The notes below the pieces were generated by a model, which was not told where the DNA came from, did no database searches, and saw only the letters and a program-made list of their open reading frames with translations. From Seriola aureovittata (lineage: Eukaryota > Chordata > Actinopteri > Carangiformes > Carangidae): a DNA stretch of 64,000 nt. The DNA lies in assembly GCF_021018895.1 (NCBI RefSeq), contig NC_079386.1:4631835-4695834 (forward strand), given 5' to 3'. Below are positions 22,563 through 34,225 of the stretch, piece by piece (the stretch's first letter is position 1; each line of letters opens with the position of its first letter). Made by a program: the position numbers and the translations under genes.

Positions 22563-23430
22563 CAAGTTGGATGTCGAGTAGTAGCCCCAGATTGTGCCAA
22601 GAGAAACTTTTTTTTGGGGGGGAAGTCATATTTGAAAACTAATTTTCCAAAGTGATTATTCCCAGGTATGAACCACATCCTTAAATATTTGTACAAATAG
22701 TAGTTGGAGACTTTACTGTCATGCCCTCACTTTAAAGACACTACAAGTAAAAACTCCACTCTACGAGTGCATGTTAGTCAGTCGCTACCTGTTCTGCTTA
22801 AAGCTCAATTCTGTCAAAAGGCTCTCAAGTGAGTTTGTAACAATATTTAAAGTGACAATAGACTGTTTTTTTGTTTTGTCTGTTTTTTTTCTTTGCTTCA
22901 GCGTATTATTATGAAGTAAATGTTAATCGCACAATGTAAGGCTATAGAATAATGACATCATCAGCGTATAGACTAGTTCCCTATAAGACCCACTTTCACG
23001 GTGAAATTCTGTTGGCTTCATTTACTGCACAAAAGAAGAGCGTCTGTCATTGTGCAACCAATACGGAAAGAGAAGATAGCGCTTTTGTTTTCTCAAGGTT
23101 AGAAGACCTTCATCGTCACGATGAAGCCTAACAGAGCTCATGATTTCCACCTCAGCCGTGGTCAGACCACACTCTGCTGTCTCTTCCTGTCAAACTAGCT
23201 AAGTGTGGCTCGTTCACTCCTTCACTGCTGCAGACCTCCATCTAACTCTCAGTGTCAGAGAGTCTGAACAGTCACCAGTGTCTTTACTGGCTTGGAGCAA
23301 TCATATTCTTTTGCCCTCAGATACTGATGGATAATGAGATTTCACAATTTGCATGAACATACAATCTTTATTACAACATTTTTTTTGACAGTGACGGTAA
23401 CTGAGCAGCTGTTCCAGAGGTTTCCTGAGT

Positions 23431-24623
23431 CTATCTGGTGGCAGTGTACTCAACATTAGGCTCCAGCTGTCTCTCTGATACAGACCCTCTGCTCTTTCTG
23501 GCTCTCTTAAGGAAACCCAGCGCTGCATAGGTCACATCAGCAGAGCTTGGATTCTGTAAATGACAATATATAGTCACTAATGTCCCACAGCTGAGTATGT
23601 GAGAAAATATAAGACCAGACAACATGTAAACTAGACTTTGATCTTAATCTAAGGTTACATTGTGATTACCTGGCTGTGTTGTGGATTGTGTCCCTCTTCC
23701 TTTAAATCTGAATGACAGAAACGACACATCTGGTCAGTGCATTGATCAAAAATATCGCTCTTCCTACTTTGTTGGTAAACAGGAAGTTTTGTATTTGTAA
23801 AGTCGTGCACTTGCACCATAAAAAACACATACTTCACCTGTGTGAAGTTTCCTGATTTTGAGACCCAGAACAATGACGACGATAATGAGGAAAATAACCA
23901 GAGCACTCAGGATCGCACTCGTCAGAGTTGCTAGTTCAACAGACTCTTCTACAAGAAAGATGAATACATTTAACTTTTTGTATCATACACTGCCTGAGAT
24001 CAGCGACTACAGAAGGCACATATCTGTTTCTTTCCAACCAAAACACAGACAAAACATCAACAATCTTACCTTGAACCTTTAAGTACGTTGCACTGACAAT
24101 TGTTGACCAATTGTTCCAGTTAGATCCACAGAAATAGAGTCCAGAGTCGGATGAATCCACTTGTTTGATCTGGAGAAAGAGGGTAGTGATGTTGGATGTC
24201 ATGTTAAACTTTCCATTTTGAAATCCATCACAGAACGTAACATTGGCATTAGAGCTGGACATGGAGGAGATGCAGGTGGCATTGGGTCTGTTGTCCAGTC
24301 TGAACCAGAGTGTGTGACTGATAGAACTGGTGAAGTTGGTACACATCAGTGTGACTTCTTCACCAGACTGGACCTCCACAGTGTGAAACTCAGAGACGGA
24401 GACAGAGATCCAGCCTGAAACAAACAGAAAGTATTTTATTCACAAACCTTTAATTCAACAGGAATCAAACAATGCATGTAAATCATGTTATTAATGAACA
24501 GTTTCTAAGTTTGAGTTCTGGCAGATTACTGAAGGAAAAGTTAACAATGGTTTTATAAAGAAAAAATACATAATTGTACTTACTGCAGGTGAAGAGTAAA
24601 GCTGTTACCAAGTTGAAGTTCAT
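23431..24623 (-). CDS. V-set Ig receptor E, 218 aa, ITIM-like tail
   Basis: Duplicate of receptor D with the same exon plan: leader 24584-24623, V 24070-24414, transmembrane 23838-23948, cytoplasmic 23670-23707, last 23431-23553 (657 nt). Membrane and tail exons are almost identical to D, including VTYAAL (Y187) and VEYTATR (Y214); one visible tail change is GFLK for GFHK. The V exon differs mainly near the presumed loops: SISHTLWF for STSHIVWF, SSNANVTF for SSDGNATF, and NWNNWSTIVSATY for YWNNKLVIDSSTY. All four V-domain cysteines are kept. The donor after the membrane exon is gtgaagt rather than gtacttg. Probably an inhibitory surface receptor with a binding face that differs from D; ligand unknown. 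Confidence 0.8.
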
Positions 24624-24919
24624 CGTTGCGTGTACAGTAGGACTGCACCACTTCAGAGTAGGTGACTGTGAACTTGAACTGTTCTCCAGTGAGAGTGGTG
24701 TCGGCGTAAAGAGGCGGGCTGTTCTTCTGTTGATCTGGTCGCTCAGAAGGACAATAGAAATGCTTAGAAGCAAAGATTCAGTCTGAATCAGTTTTGCAAT
24801 TAACAAACATTTTTTGTTGTTTCAGTGCCGTTGCTGTTTTGGAGAAATTTGTTAGAAATTGTTCTACAGCCGTATTGGTCCGACAAACTTACAGAATAAA
24901 GGTTAGGTCCATGATAAAA

Positions 24920-25973
24920 TGTAGAGTAAGACTGCAGTGCTGAACTGTTCTCTAGTCAGAGTGCTCAAAGTGTAACAAGATAGGTGTGTCTTTTGACAAC
25001 TGCCTCACTCAGGCTAACAACTTAAAAACTTTCAGACAAAAGTGCATCAGAGCCACAAAGAGAATGAGACTAAGTTAACCCTGTAAATGATTTTTTTAAT
25101 CTTCCAGCCTAAATGTTAAAAAAGTCTAACTTTGTTTGATGTTCCCTGCCTCATAACTCTTTTCTTTAATACCTCATACTTTAACAAAATGGCGACACAT
25201 CACTACATACTGCTGCCAGCGATAGGTTTGGTCGTTGACACGTAAGTGATAATACGCAACGATTTGCCTCGAAATAAGCATCAGAGCATGTTATTGTGCT
25301 GTATGTTCATTTGCCACAAGAAAAAGAGAGATTTCTACTTCATGTCAGACTTTATTCAGAGGCGACAGGTTCATGATTTTCACTTCGGCTGTGCTCAGAC
25401 CACACTGTGCTCTCTCTTCCTGAAGTGATGTGTGCGTCACAAAATACCCTTCACTTCCTGCAGATGGCAGTGTGTGTGAAATGCAGCAGCATTTATTTTC
25501 TTCTCACCTGCAGTAACCTGTGGTCTCACCACATCTTGTTAAACTGTCATCTTTAAAATATAAACTGAACACGCATTACTCGTATATAAATAATACATTA
25601 TACAATTGTACATTACAACCATAAATAAAATATCAGCCTAGACAATACAATTTCAATACAGAGATCAAATTAAAGTTGGAGTCACCTACATTTGCTCTGG
25701 TTTTTGTTCTTTATAAGCTAAATGGCAGACACATTTGTTAGTTAATTGATCATATTAGGAGTTTTGCATTTTTCAAGCACAACTTTAAAATTCCCCGGGA
25801 CTTTATGTATGTATGTAAAACTACTCTCTGTTATGATGAAAGTTCCTCTTCAGACAAGTTTTAGACTATGTTAAAATCTCTGCTGTGATTAATATTTTGT
25901 TTAACATGATTTTCCCAGATAAAGAATGCCCCGCCCACCACGGCTGCTCGCACTAGGTTGACAGGTGAAAGAG
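24920..25973. other. 5' flank of receptor E, duplicated
   Basis: Matches 20720-22174 apart from the SINE insertion in copy 1. It contains an orphan 3'-flank module at about 25395. No gene seen. Confidence 0.5.
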
Positions 25974-26869
25974 CAGAGAGTATCAAGATGCTTAGAGGGG
26001 GAAACATAACTCAGAGTGGACATTAATCCTCAGGCAGCACTTATCTTACATTATCTAATTCATGACATGACAAGTGTTTTATACTAATAATACTGATCTT
26101 TGTGTTCTTCTGGTGCATGGGCCCATAACAGATGATGGATGAAGTGTGTGTACCTTCTCGGTACCTTTTGAGATGAGCAAAATATAGTCTTAAAGCTGAT
26201 TCATGGAGATGTTTTATGCCAAGCAAATGGCTAAAGTCAGAAATGGCTTCAGTAACTAGTGGTAGATAATCACCACAATATTTGAAATGTCCTTTTTCCT
26301 GCACCTTTTCACAAATCTGAAGGCAGATTTTGCCAAGTGAAGGGAAAAATACAGAAGCAAGTCACTGAAAGCATTTTTATAACATTAAGTCTCTGCCATT
26401 TGAGTCCCAGCTGTAATGCTGCTCAGCATCACTGTTCTCAAAGCTGCCACTGGTGGCCAGAGGCTCTATTGCAGTAATGCTACTGATTACCTCTGCCAAG
26501 AAGGTTGAGGTTTTGTTGGTTTGTTGGTTTGTTTGTCATTAGAATTGCACAAAAAGTACTGAGTCGATTTGCACCAACCTTGTTGGGGGGCTGAGGCATG
26601 GGCCAGGGGAGCAACCATAACATTTTGGGCAAATCCTGATCATTTACTTTGAATTAGATTTTTTTTTTCTCAGAAGTCTAGTATGTGTTGTTTGACATTG
26701 GCCTTGGTGGGGGTCTGAAACTTCTGAATGCCCTTTTACTTAAAACAGTGGTCTTACTTACATATTTTAACATGCCCCAAATAGCAGATTGCCTACGGTA
26801 ATTTTTCCCCACTTGATTTTTTTTCCGTATCCCACTCTCTGATGGTCTCTCACTCTTTCTGATCGTGAA
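25974..26869. other. 3' flank of receptor F
   Basis: Unique to copy 2. Open frames are short and unrecognised. tttgttggtttgttggttt at about 26513-26533 and the following text (gtactgagtcgatttgcacc) look like a degraded interspersed repeat. No gene seen. Confidence 0.35.
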
Positions 26870-28053
26870 TTAAGAGTTTCCAGGGTATTTCAGGTCAGAG
26901 TCCAGATTCTGTAGGGATCATTTTAACACAGATGAGCTTACCAGATGCAATAAAATAACTGTTGAAGTGATTGAACAAACTTGTACACTAATATATACCA
27001 AATCTTAAAAATGGATTCATCCATTATCATGGTGGATATTATTTGTTCAAACTGCTCTTTATTCATCCTGACTGATAGTTGCGATATATGACAGTTCACA
27101 GAGGATGGAGGACAGCCCTCAAACCTACCTGTCTGAAGCCTCATTTTGACGACGAGGCCAGTGATGACCTTCGTGAGAACAATAGTGACTCCACTCAGGA
27201 TCACACTCGCCAGGGTTGTTATTTCACAGGGCTCTTCTACAAGAAAGATGATTCAATTAGACAATCTGCTTTTCTGTTGGACAATGATCAAATAATAAAT
27301 AACAAAGTTTCAATGCATTATCTGCATATTAAATGTTAATGAGAGGCAGGCAGAACATTTTAGCTATCCTTTCACATTGTCACTTCTGTTATAGATGATG
27401 TTGATTACAAGCTCTTTTTACATATTCAGTATTCAATCATAATTTGTTTTTGACCATGTTGAAATGAGATACATATGTTTTCTTTCATGTAAGCAGGTAA
27501 ACTGACACTTTACAACATCCTTACCATGAACCTTTAGATATGTTGCGCTGACAATTACTGAGTATTTGTTGATGGAAAATCCACAAAAATACAACCCAGA
27601 GTCAGACAAATCTGCATGCTTAACTTTGAGAAAGACAGTGGAGATGTTGGATGTCGCTTCAAATCCATTGCAGAACAAAGCGGGTGTAAGAGAATTGTAC
27701 ATTGAGGAAATACAGCGGGGCTGGGTTCTGCTGACTTGTCTAAACCAGATTATCTGAGAAGGAGAACTGGTGAAGTTGGAGCACAGGAGTGTTGCTTCTT
27801 CACCAAACTGGACCTCCACAGTCTGAAACTCAGAGGCTGAGACAGAGATCCAGTCTGAAACAAACAGCAGAGATTCAGATCAAGCTGATAATGCAACAAA
27901 CAGACAACAATTCCCATAAACAACTGTAGTACCAACTAAATTTAGTTTTGGTGGTTATCAATTAGACATAAATTAGTACATTACGAGAGCAATTCAGTGT
28001 CAGTACTTACTGAGGCTGGAGAGAAATAAAGCTGTTATTAGAGTTAAGCTCAT
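26870..28053 (-). CDS. V-set Ig receptor F, about 178 aa, lysine in membrane span, short tail
   Basis: Exons: leader 28011-28053, V 27525-27854, transmembrane 27129-27236, a 17-bp cytoplasmic exon 26942-26958 (uncertain), last 26870-26908 (537 nt, phases agree). The leader MSLTLITALFLSSL can also start 18 nt earlier in frame, at 28071. The V domain has TLLCSNF, IWFRQ, PRCISS..LFCNGF and DSGLYFC, with a five-codon gap where other members have QNGKF. The membrane exon reads ASVILSGVTIVLTKVITGLV: a lysine sits mid-membrane where I has a non-polar residue. The last exon starts NLDSDLKYPGNS like the others, then hits TAA, so the ITIM-like and C-terminal tyrosines are lost. A basic residue in the membrane plus a short tail is the classic plan of receptors that pair with an ITAM adaptor. 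A TATA box lies at 28121-28128. Confidence 0.65.
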
Positions 28054-28120
28054 CTTTGTGTGTGAGGCCATCTTACTGCAGCAGAGCTTAAAATGACTAA
28101 GCTTCAGGAAGTAGGTGTCA

Positions 28121-28128
28121 TTATATAG
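28121..28128 (-). promoter_or_regulatory. TATA box of receptor F
   Basis: ctatataa on the minus strand, about 70 bp upstream of the ATG at 28053, consistent with a TATA-driven start in between. Confidence 0.5.
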
Positions 28129-28226
28129 GGAGGTAGTTTTTTTTCTTTTTGTCTTTTTATCTTGTCAATTCAGGACACAAAATGGGTTTTTTTATGGTCA
28201 GGACAATTTTTTTAAATAACTTTTTT

Positions 28227-28606
28227 GTTCATTATGTCATTGAACTCTGAAACCCTTTCCCACAACAACAGCAACAGAATCAAGCTTTTACAATATTGCG
28301 TTTCCACCTGGCCTTTGACAGTTATAATGGCCGCTCAGTCTGACGAGCCTCTTGCCGTGTTACCTTCTTGAAGACTTGATTCTGTTGATTCTGTTGGGAA
28401 AGATGCAGCTGTTTAGGAATCACCAAATGAAAGGGAAGAGACCCGAGTACGTTGTCTACACGCTAATGGGAGACTCTTTCTAATTTAAGGATCTTAAAAA
28501 GTTCTGTCAACGATCGCCACTGCCACTAGATGTCGCACCAGGCCACCAGCATCTCGTACCAAAACTAACGCTTTGTTGGCCACACCTACAGTAAAGTGTT
28601 ACGAAG
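28227..28606. repeat. Duplication-end segment, copy 2
   Basis: Partner of 22175-22562, marking the right boundary of the second tandem unit. Sequence after 28606 (cccagtgaaagcgg) is not shared. Confidence 0.7.
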
Positions 28607-31600
28607 CCCAGTGAAAGCGGTCATTAATCACAGGCCAAGAAGCACAACTAAATAAAGTTATCCTGTGAACACGGGAGCCAACAAAAAAGAGTTTAGCCAC
28701 ACCCAGTAACCCAAACTGCCATAATATGCTCCATGGCAATGCTAGCAGTAAGCCAGTTAGTGATAGCAACATTTGCAGAACAAATTCAAAATAAGGGCAT
28801 TATATTTTACGTTATCATGCCTTCTGTAGCCGGTCAGTAATGACCAGTCATGTAGCTTTATGTAACCATCAAGTTACTTACACACAGAGGAGAAGAAAAG
28901 CCAGTTCTGAGTCAAGCTGAACCTTTTAGCCGCTCGTAGGGATCTCCTCTTGGAAAAGCAAGACCAGTATTGACTCCATAGCCGGACTGGGGAAGAAATT
29001 CAGCCATGGATTTATGCACTGGAACCCTGCATGAATGACAAGCACTCACAGAGGTCCAGTAAAGACCATGCCGGAGCCGGTGAGCACTTTGATGGCTGAC
29101 CAGGATTTGAGCTGGTATTCCACATGACCAGTCCATCTGTGCTCCGGTCTTATCTCTTTATTTAAGAGAAGGACTTTTTAGCTGGAAAATGTGGTTTCTT
29201 TAGTGGAGGAAACTCTGGAAGGTCACTTTCACCTCAACAATGCAAACTGCCGTGTGCCATCTTGCATGTGGGTGCTCCCTGTGTGTATAAATGTGAGGAG
29301 GACCAATGGTTAAACTGGGAGGGACAGAGAGTGTGACTCTTTTCTCTGCTCAGGAAGCCATTACTCCACTATATCTTTATATAGAAACAGTTGTTTGCTG
29401 CTGTATTATTGTTTAAAATCTCTTTTGCAGAACTTTCAACAATGTAAGTTATGTTTTGAATGGAGTCCAGTTGGCCCTATATAATTATGTCCCAATTTCT
29501 TGCTGGATCACCAGGGAGACAAACATTGCAGAAAGCACATTCAGCAGATGCCATATGCCTGAACAGTCATGTGAAGCATTATAATTATTGCACTTGGCTG
29601 TAGCACTATTTCAACTTTGTGCCGTACAAGTTGTAGCCTGCTACTTCTACCCAATGCTGTGGGTGTCTCAGTTTAAAGAGGAAGAGGCTGTATGTAGCAT
29701 GAACCTGCAAAAGGCTTTTTTTTGTTACTGCAAGCAGGGAGCTCACGTGCAGTGTCAAGGTGAAGAAGGTAGAGAAGACCATGTGAAAAGAGATGGATTC
29801 AGTACTAATTCATTCTATCTAATTGCATGTCGCCATATACAATGATAATGTTTTATCAGTTAAAATGAAAGTAGTAGATTCTTTGTGTGAAAGTAGCACA
29901 GCTTTTTTGCATGTGGTTTTATAGCAGCAAGCTGAGGCTGTTATTCTAGCTGAAACACATCGCGTTCTCACCACAGTGGAAAATGACAGTGGGAGGAGGC
30001 ACAACACTTGTTGCTTGTGCACATGTGCAGGCAAACACAGCCAGGGCAGAAAGCTAACCCTTTGTGTTTCTCATATACACATTCACAGTGTCAGCATACA
30101 GCAGAGACTAATATTCAATTAAAACAGTCAGTATATACAAATAGAGAATTAGTTTATGAGACGTCAGTGTATCTTTTATCCTGTGCCTTACACAAATTCA
30201 GTCTTTTGTCACCAGTGCTCAAACCGCACTGTGCTGTCAAAGACGTGACGTTTACCTCACAACTCTTCCCTCCCTGCAGACTCTCCCTGAAGAGGAGGCC
30301 CCTCTATTGACAGTGTTACACAGGAAACTAACCCAGTATTCATGGCTTCATATCAGATTGTATAAACCTAGGTTTGACTGTAGATGCCTCTGTTTTTTTT
30401 TTTTTTCTACATCAGTTGTCCTCAGACCACACTGGGCTTTTCTATCATATATATCTCACTCCTCCCTCTTTGCAGAAGACTCCCTACAAGTAAATTTGTC
30501 ATCTGTGTCTTTTTCTGGCTCCTCCTCCATCAAACCCCAAACAATGTTGATCACCACAGAGTGCTGATTTATTCCATTGTTATTGTCTTCACAGGTAGAG
30601 AGGCTGATATTATTTAGTCAAGAACAAGAGCTCAGACCACACTGTGCCGTTTCTTCCTGTGGAGAGATGTGTATCTCACCCTGAAGTACAAGTGGTTCTA
30701 AAAACCTTTTCACATTAAGGACCCCTAAACTGACACAAATTAGACCAAGGACCCCCATCTGATGACTTTTGCTTTTACACATTTTATTATAGAATGTGTT
30801 TGAAACCCATGACCAAAATAGTCATATTCTTTCATTGTGTTACTCTTGATGGAAATTCGCTGTTCTGAGATCAGTTATGATAATCCATTACACTGTGATT
30901 ATCACCTCAAATTGTATATGTTTGAAAAAGTAGCTCAAACTAAAATATGAAAATGTGATTTGAAATTATAAAAAAATATAATACAACAAAGTCACTTGCA
31001 AGTCAAAAAATGCCACTCGGTTGAGTTTATTGCAAAAGTACGTAGTTGTTTACAGGTTGTACACAAAGCAAAGAAATAAAACAGGTGCTTGATGTCAGCT
31101 TTGGTTGGGTACACACTAACCGGTTCAGCATGACCATGGTGATTCTTCCTCAGACAGAGATTCAGACGGTTTATCTACAGTGACGTCGTCTCCATGCGAG
31201 CACTGAGCAGCACCCACCGGTGGCTTTTGCACATGCACTACTCAAAGGTCAGGTGTGTGGTGTGGACTGCCTGAGGAAGGAATTACCTGATCACGCCTTA
31301 AAAGCAGTCAGGACGAAAGAAGAAAGGGGGCAGGGCCAAAGGAGGTTCAATTACTGTAAAAATAAAGAAGCATTCCTTTCCTTTTATGGCCCCAAATTGT
31401 TTCAGCAGATACAATAGTTGAATCGCTATGCACACACGTTATGAATGTAGTTAATGTTTCTTTAGCCAGGAAGGAGTGCAGAAAGACGCAGGAGAGGGAC
31501 TTTCAGCACAGGAAACACAGGCAGCACAAAATCCTGAGGCAGGAGAGATTTGTTACTGATACTCTCATGAAAAGGTTTGTTGTAGACTGACTCACTTTTC

Positions 31601-31800
31601 TCCTCTTTGTGGTCAACACCTTGAATCACACATTGGGATGGTGGTCTGTGGGTGGGCGGGGTTGTGGCTGTGAGTGATGGATGGTAGTTGCCACCACATT
31701 GTTCAGACCTGGTGTTAACATGCGTCCTCAGTAATCCGATCACATGTGGTCAGCTCTACGTTCCTCAGTTCACACCTGGCTTTAAAATGTGTCTCCAGAG
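28607..31800. other. Gene-poor stretch with orphan 3'-flank modules
   Basis: No intact gene seen. Three copies of the receptor 3'-flank module (about 30218, 30422, 30632) in 450 bp suggest lost or deleted receptor genes. 30715-30770 (ggacccctaaactgacacaa) looks like a known fish repeat. Open frames of 60-100 codons here show no domain and no splice context. Confidence 0.4.
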
Positions 31801-33480
31801 TTTCAACCAAATTTTATTCTTAATTCAGACATTCAGCACATTGTTATACACATCCACAAAAACATACTATATTGATGCAGAATGTTCTTCAGTCCAGAGA
31901 GATACAGGTGATGCTATTCCACATGTCAGCATTACAGAAGAGAGGCAGACTTCATTCACTGTGTTTTCAGGTTTTAATTTTCAGGCCTCATGATTCCCCC
32001 TCTGTGCTCAGACCACACTGTGCTGTCTCTTCCTGTCAAACAAGTCATGTGTTTCTCACTCCCTCCTCCTCTGCTGCAACACCAGCCATATTCTTTTAGA
32101 CATGAGACGGTCTTCATGGCACCTTCACTGTAAAATGAATACTTCTGGACAAGAGTAATAGTGACCCCTCCCCCTCCACTAGCCTCATCCAAACAGCAGG
32201 TTAATGAGTCTATCTGGTGGCAGCGTACACAACATTTGGCTCCAGCTCTCTTCTTCTTCTTGCTGCTGGACCAAAATCCACTGTTGCGTAGTTCAAGTCA
32301 CCAGAGTGCAGATTCTGTAAATGTAGTGAGTATTTATACTAAGTGATGATGTGACATGTTAAATCATGTGTATTAAAGTCAATGTTTAAACTGGGTTCAC
32401 CTCTCTCCGTTGTGGGTCTTTTTCTTCATCCTCACCTTAATGACAGAGATAAGACATCTGGTCAGATGAGTCACGTTCAGTGTAAAATCTTTGAGTAGCA
32501 CTTTGTGATTCGGTGCCTTCATAAGAGTTTAAAGGTCAAAGGTCAATGTTTTCAATTATCTCTATATCTGCTTGATGGTTTGGCACAAATACCTGCAAAA
32601 CGAATGACTTCCATCCAGTACTCAGGGGAGATTCAGTTAAATGTCATTTCTCAAATGCTACAAGATGTGAAAAATATTCTCAAATACAAAAGATACAGAA
32701 GCGTAAGAAAATACCTTTCTGAAGTTTCCTGATTTTAACAACCAGACCAATGATGACCATTACAAGGAAAACAGTCAGACCGCCCAGGATCAGACTCGTC
32801 AGCTCTGGTTTTTCATCAGACGTTTCTAAAACAAAACTCATGAAGTCAGACTATAAACTTTCCATTTGGTGGCTTGAAACCAGGCTAACAATCTGCACAA
32901 TGAGAGAAATCTTACTCTGAGACTTGCTGTCCACGTCATCATCAGATCGATCACTGCCTTTTAAGGAAATAACGAAAAACGTAACCTTGATCTTATTTTG
33001 ACAGATCTGCATTATAATCACATTTTGATATTTAAATAGCCACTTTTTTTGCACAGGTATAAAACTGTAAACGTATGTTTGCATTGTTAGAAGATGATTT
33101 ACAGTAATCTTACCTTGAACATGTAAATCTATTACACTGAAAACCAGACGTCCACTTGTGTAAAATCCACAGAAATACAGTCCAGAGTCTGAGAAATCCA
33201 CTTGTCTGATTTTGAGAAAGACAGTGGAGATGTTGGAGCTCATTTCAAATTTTCCATTTTCATATCCATCGCAGTATTTAGCCATGGTGCGAGGTCCAGT
33301 CAGAACAGAGATACAGCTGACTTTGGTTTTGTTGACCAGTCTTAACCAGAATGTCGGAGGGTCATAATCAAACATTTTGGAGCAGTGCAGTGTGACGTCT
33401 CCACCAGACTGGACGTCCACAGTCTGATACTGAGACACTGAGACAGAGATCCAGCCTGAAACAAACAGCAGACACAACAA
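31800..33480. repeat. Recent duplication unit carrying receptor I
   Basis: Nearly identical to 37470-39150 at an offset of about 5676 bp from the last exon through the V-exon acceptor. The stretches 31860-32850 and 37545-38530 differ at only a few positions. Confidence 0.8.
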
Positions 33481-33675
33481 GAGTTTTATCTCTGAGTGTA
33501 TAATGTAACAGTTACTGGAATAAAGCAACAGCAACAATTCATTCAGCTCTAATGTGGAAGTTTAAACTCTGGTGGGTCAGAGTCACCATAGATCTAAATG
33601 TAATAGAGTAATTGAGTGTCAGTACTCACTGATGCTGCAGAGAAGTAAAGCTGTTATCAAGGTGAAGGTCTTCAT
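32210..33675 (-). CDS. V-set Ig receptor I, 226 aa, ITIM tail
   Basis: Type I membrane receptor, probably inhibitory. Exons: leader 33630-33675, V 33114-33455, hinge 32916-32957, transmembrane 32715-32825, cytoplasmic 32401-32435, last 32210-32314 (681 nt, phases agree). The leader MKTFTLITALLLCSI is followed by a V domain with TLHCSKMF, FWLRLV, VSCISV..KYCDGY and DSGLYFC. The hinge exon is very acidic (GSDRSDDDVDSKSQ). The membrane span reads SLILGGLTVFLVMVIIGLVV, then KIRKL. Tail: Y201 in LNYATV is a full ITIM match (L-x-Y-x-x-V); Y222 sits in VVYAATR; a basic RRRR lies between. A TATA-like ctttatat lies at 33737-33744 on the minus strand. Pseudogene C and receptor J are copies of this gene. 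Confidence 0.82.
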
Positions 33676-33736
33676 GGTGTGTACGACTGCAGCGCTGCAA
33701 TGTCTCTAACTGAACTGTGTAGTGAGGGTGATAACA

Positions 33737-33744
33737 ATATAAAG
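33737..33744 (-). promoter_or_regulatory. TATA-like box of receptor I
   Basis: ctttatat on the minus strand about 65 bp upstream of the ATG at 33675, adjoining the shared promoter block at 33741-33761. The flank is also present upstream of pseudogene C. Confidence 0.5.
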
Positions 33745-33769
33745 AGGTGGGCTGTTCTTCTTTTTGATC

Positions 33770-34225
33770 AAAGAAAACTTGGCTCATGCTGACATGCCCC
33801 GAAATGCAGAAGTTGATCAGAATCTTAGTCTCAAGTTTTTCTTTAGAGCATGTTATTGACAATCCTTTTATATTTTAGTTGCTATTATGTCCAAATGAAA
33901 TATTAAAACAGAGGCAGAGAGGCAGCCTGATCCAACAAGAGATTCAGATGTTTTACAGTAACATGAAGGTGAACAATACGTCTTAATGGGTTAGAGAAGT
34001 CAGCAGAGTTGCAGTGTAGGTGACAGCGAGAGTAATTCAGTTCCAGTATCTACTGAGGCTGCAGAGAATGAAAGCTGCTACAAAGGTAAAGTTCTTTATT
34101 GTGTGTTTTAACTGCGGCTCTGAAATGTCCATAACTGAAGTGTTCTCCAAGGAGGCTGCTCTTTACATATAGAGGCCAGGTACTTAACCTGCTGTCTCAA
34201 ACTCACCACATTCAGGCTCAAAGTC
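33770..34225 (-). pseudogene. Relic leader exon of a lost receptor
   Basis: At 34054-34099 the minus strand reads like a receptor leader (KNFTFVAAFILCSL). The start codon is ATA instead of ATG and the donor is gtagat instead of gtaagt. No V exon follows before receptor I. Promoter-like sequence upstream (34100-34190, ctgaaatgtc and ctctttacatatag) supports a former gene start. The rest of the interval holds nothing else recognisable. Confidence 0.6.

Larger units (their letters stand above)
22563..28606. repeat. Tandem segmental duplication, copy 2
   Basis: Direct tandem partner of 16941-22562, carrying receptors E and F. It keeps the empty sites for the solo LTR and SINE of copy 1 and the 2253-bp F segment (25974-28226) that copy 1 lacks, so it is closer to the ancestral arrangement. 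Confidence 0.8.

Noticed and set aside
29588..29845. 85-codon plus frame
   Set aside because: No recognisable domain, no splice context and no conserved copy elsewhere in the window.
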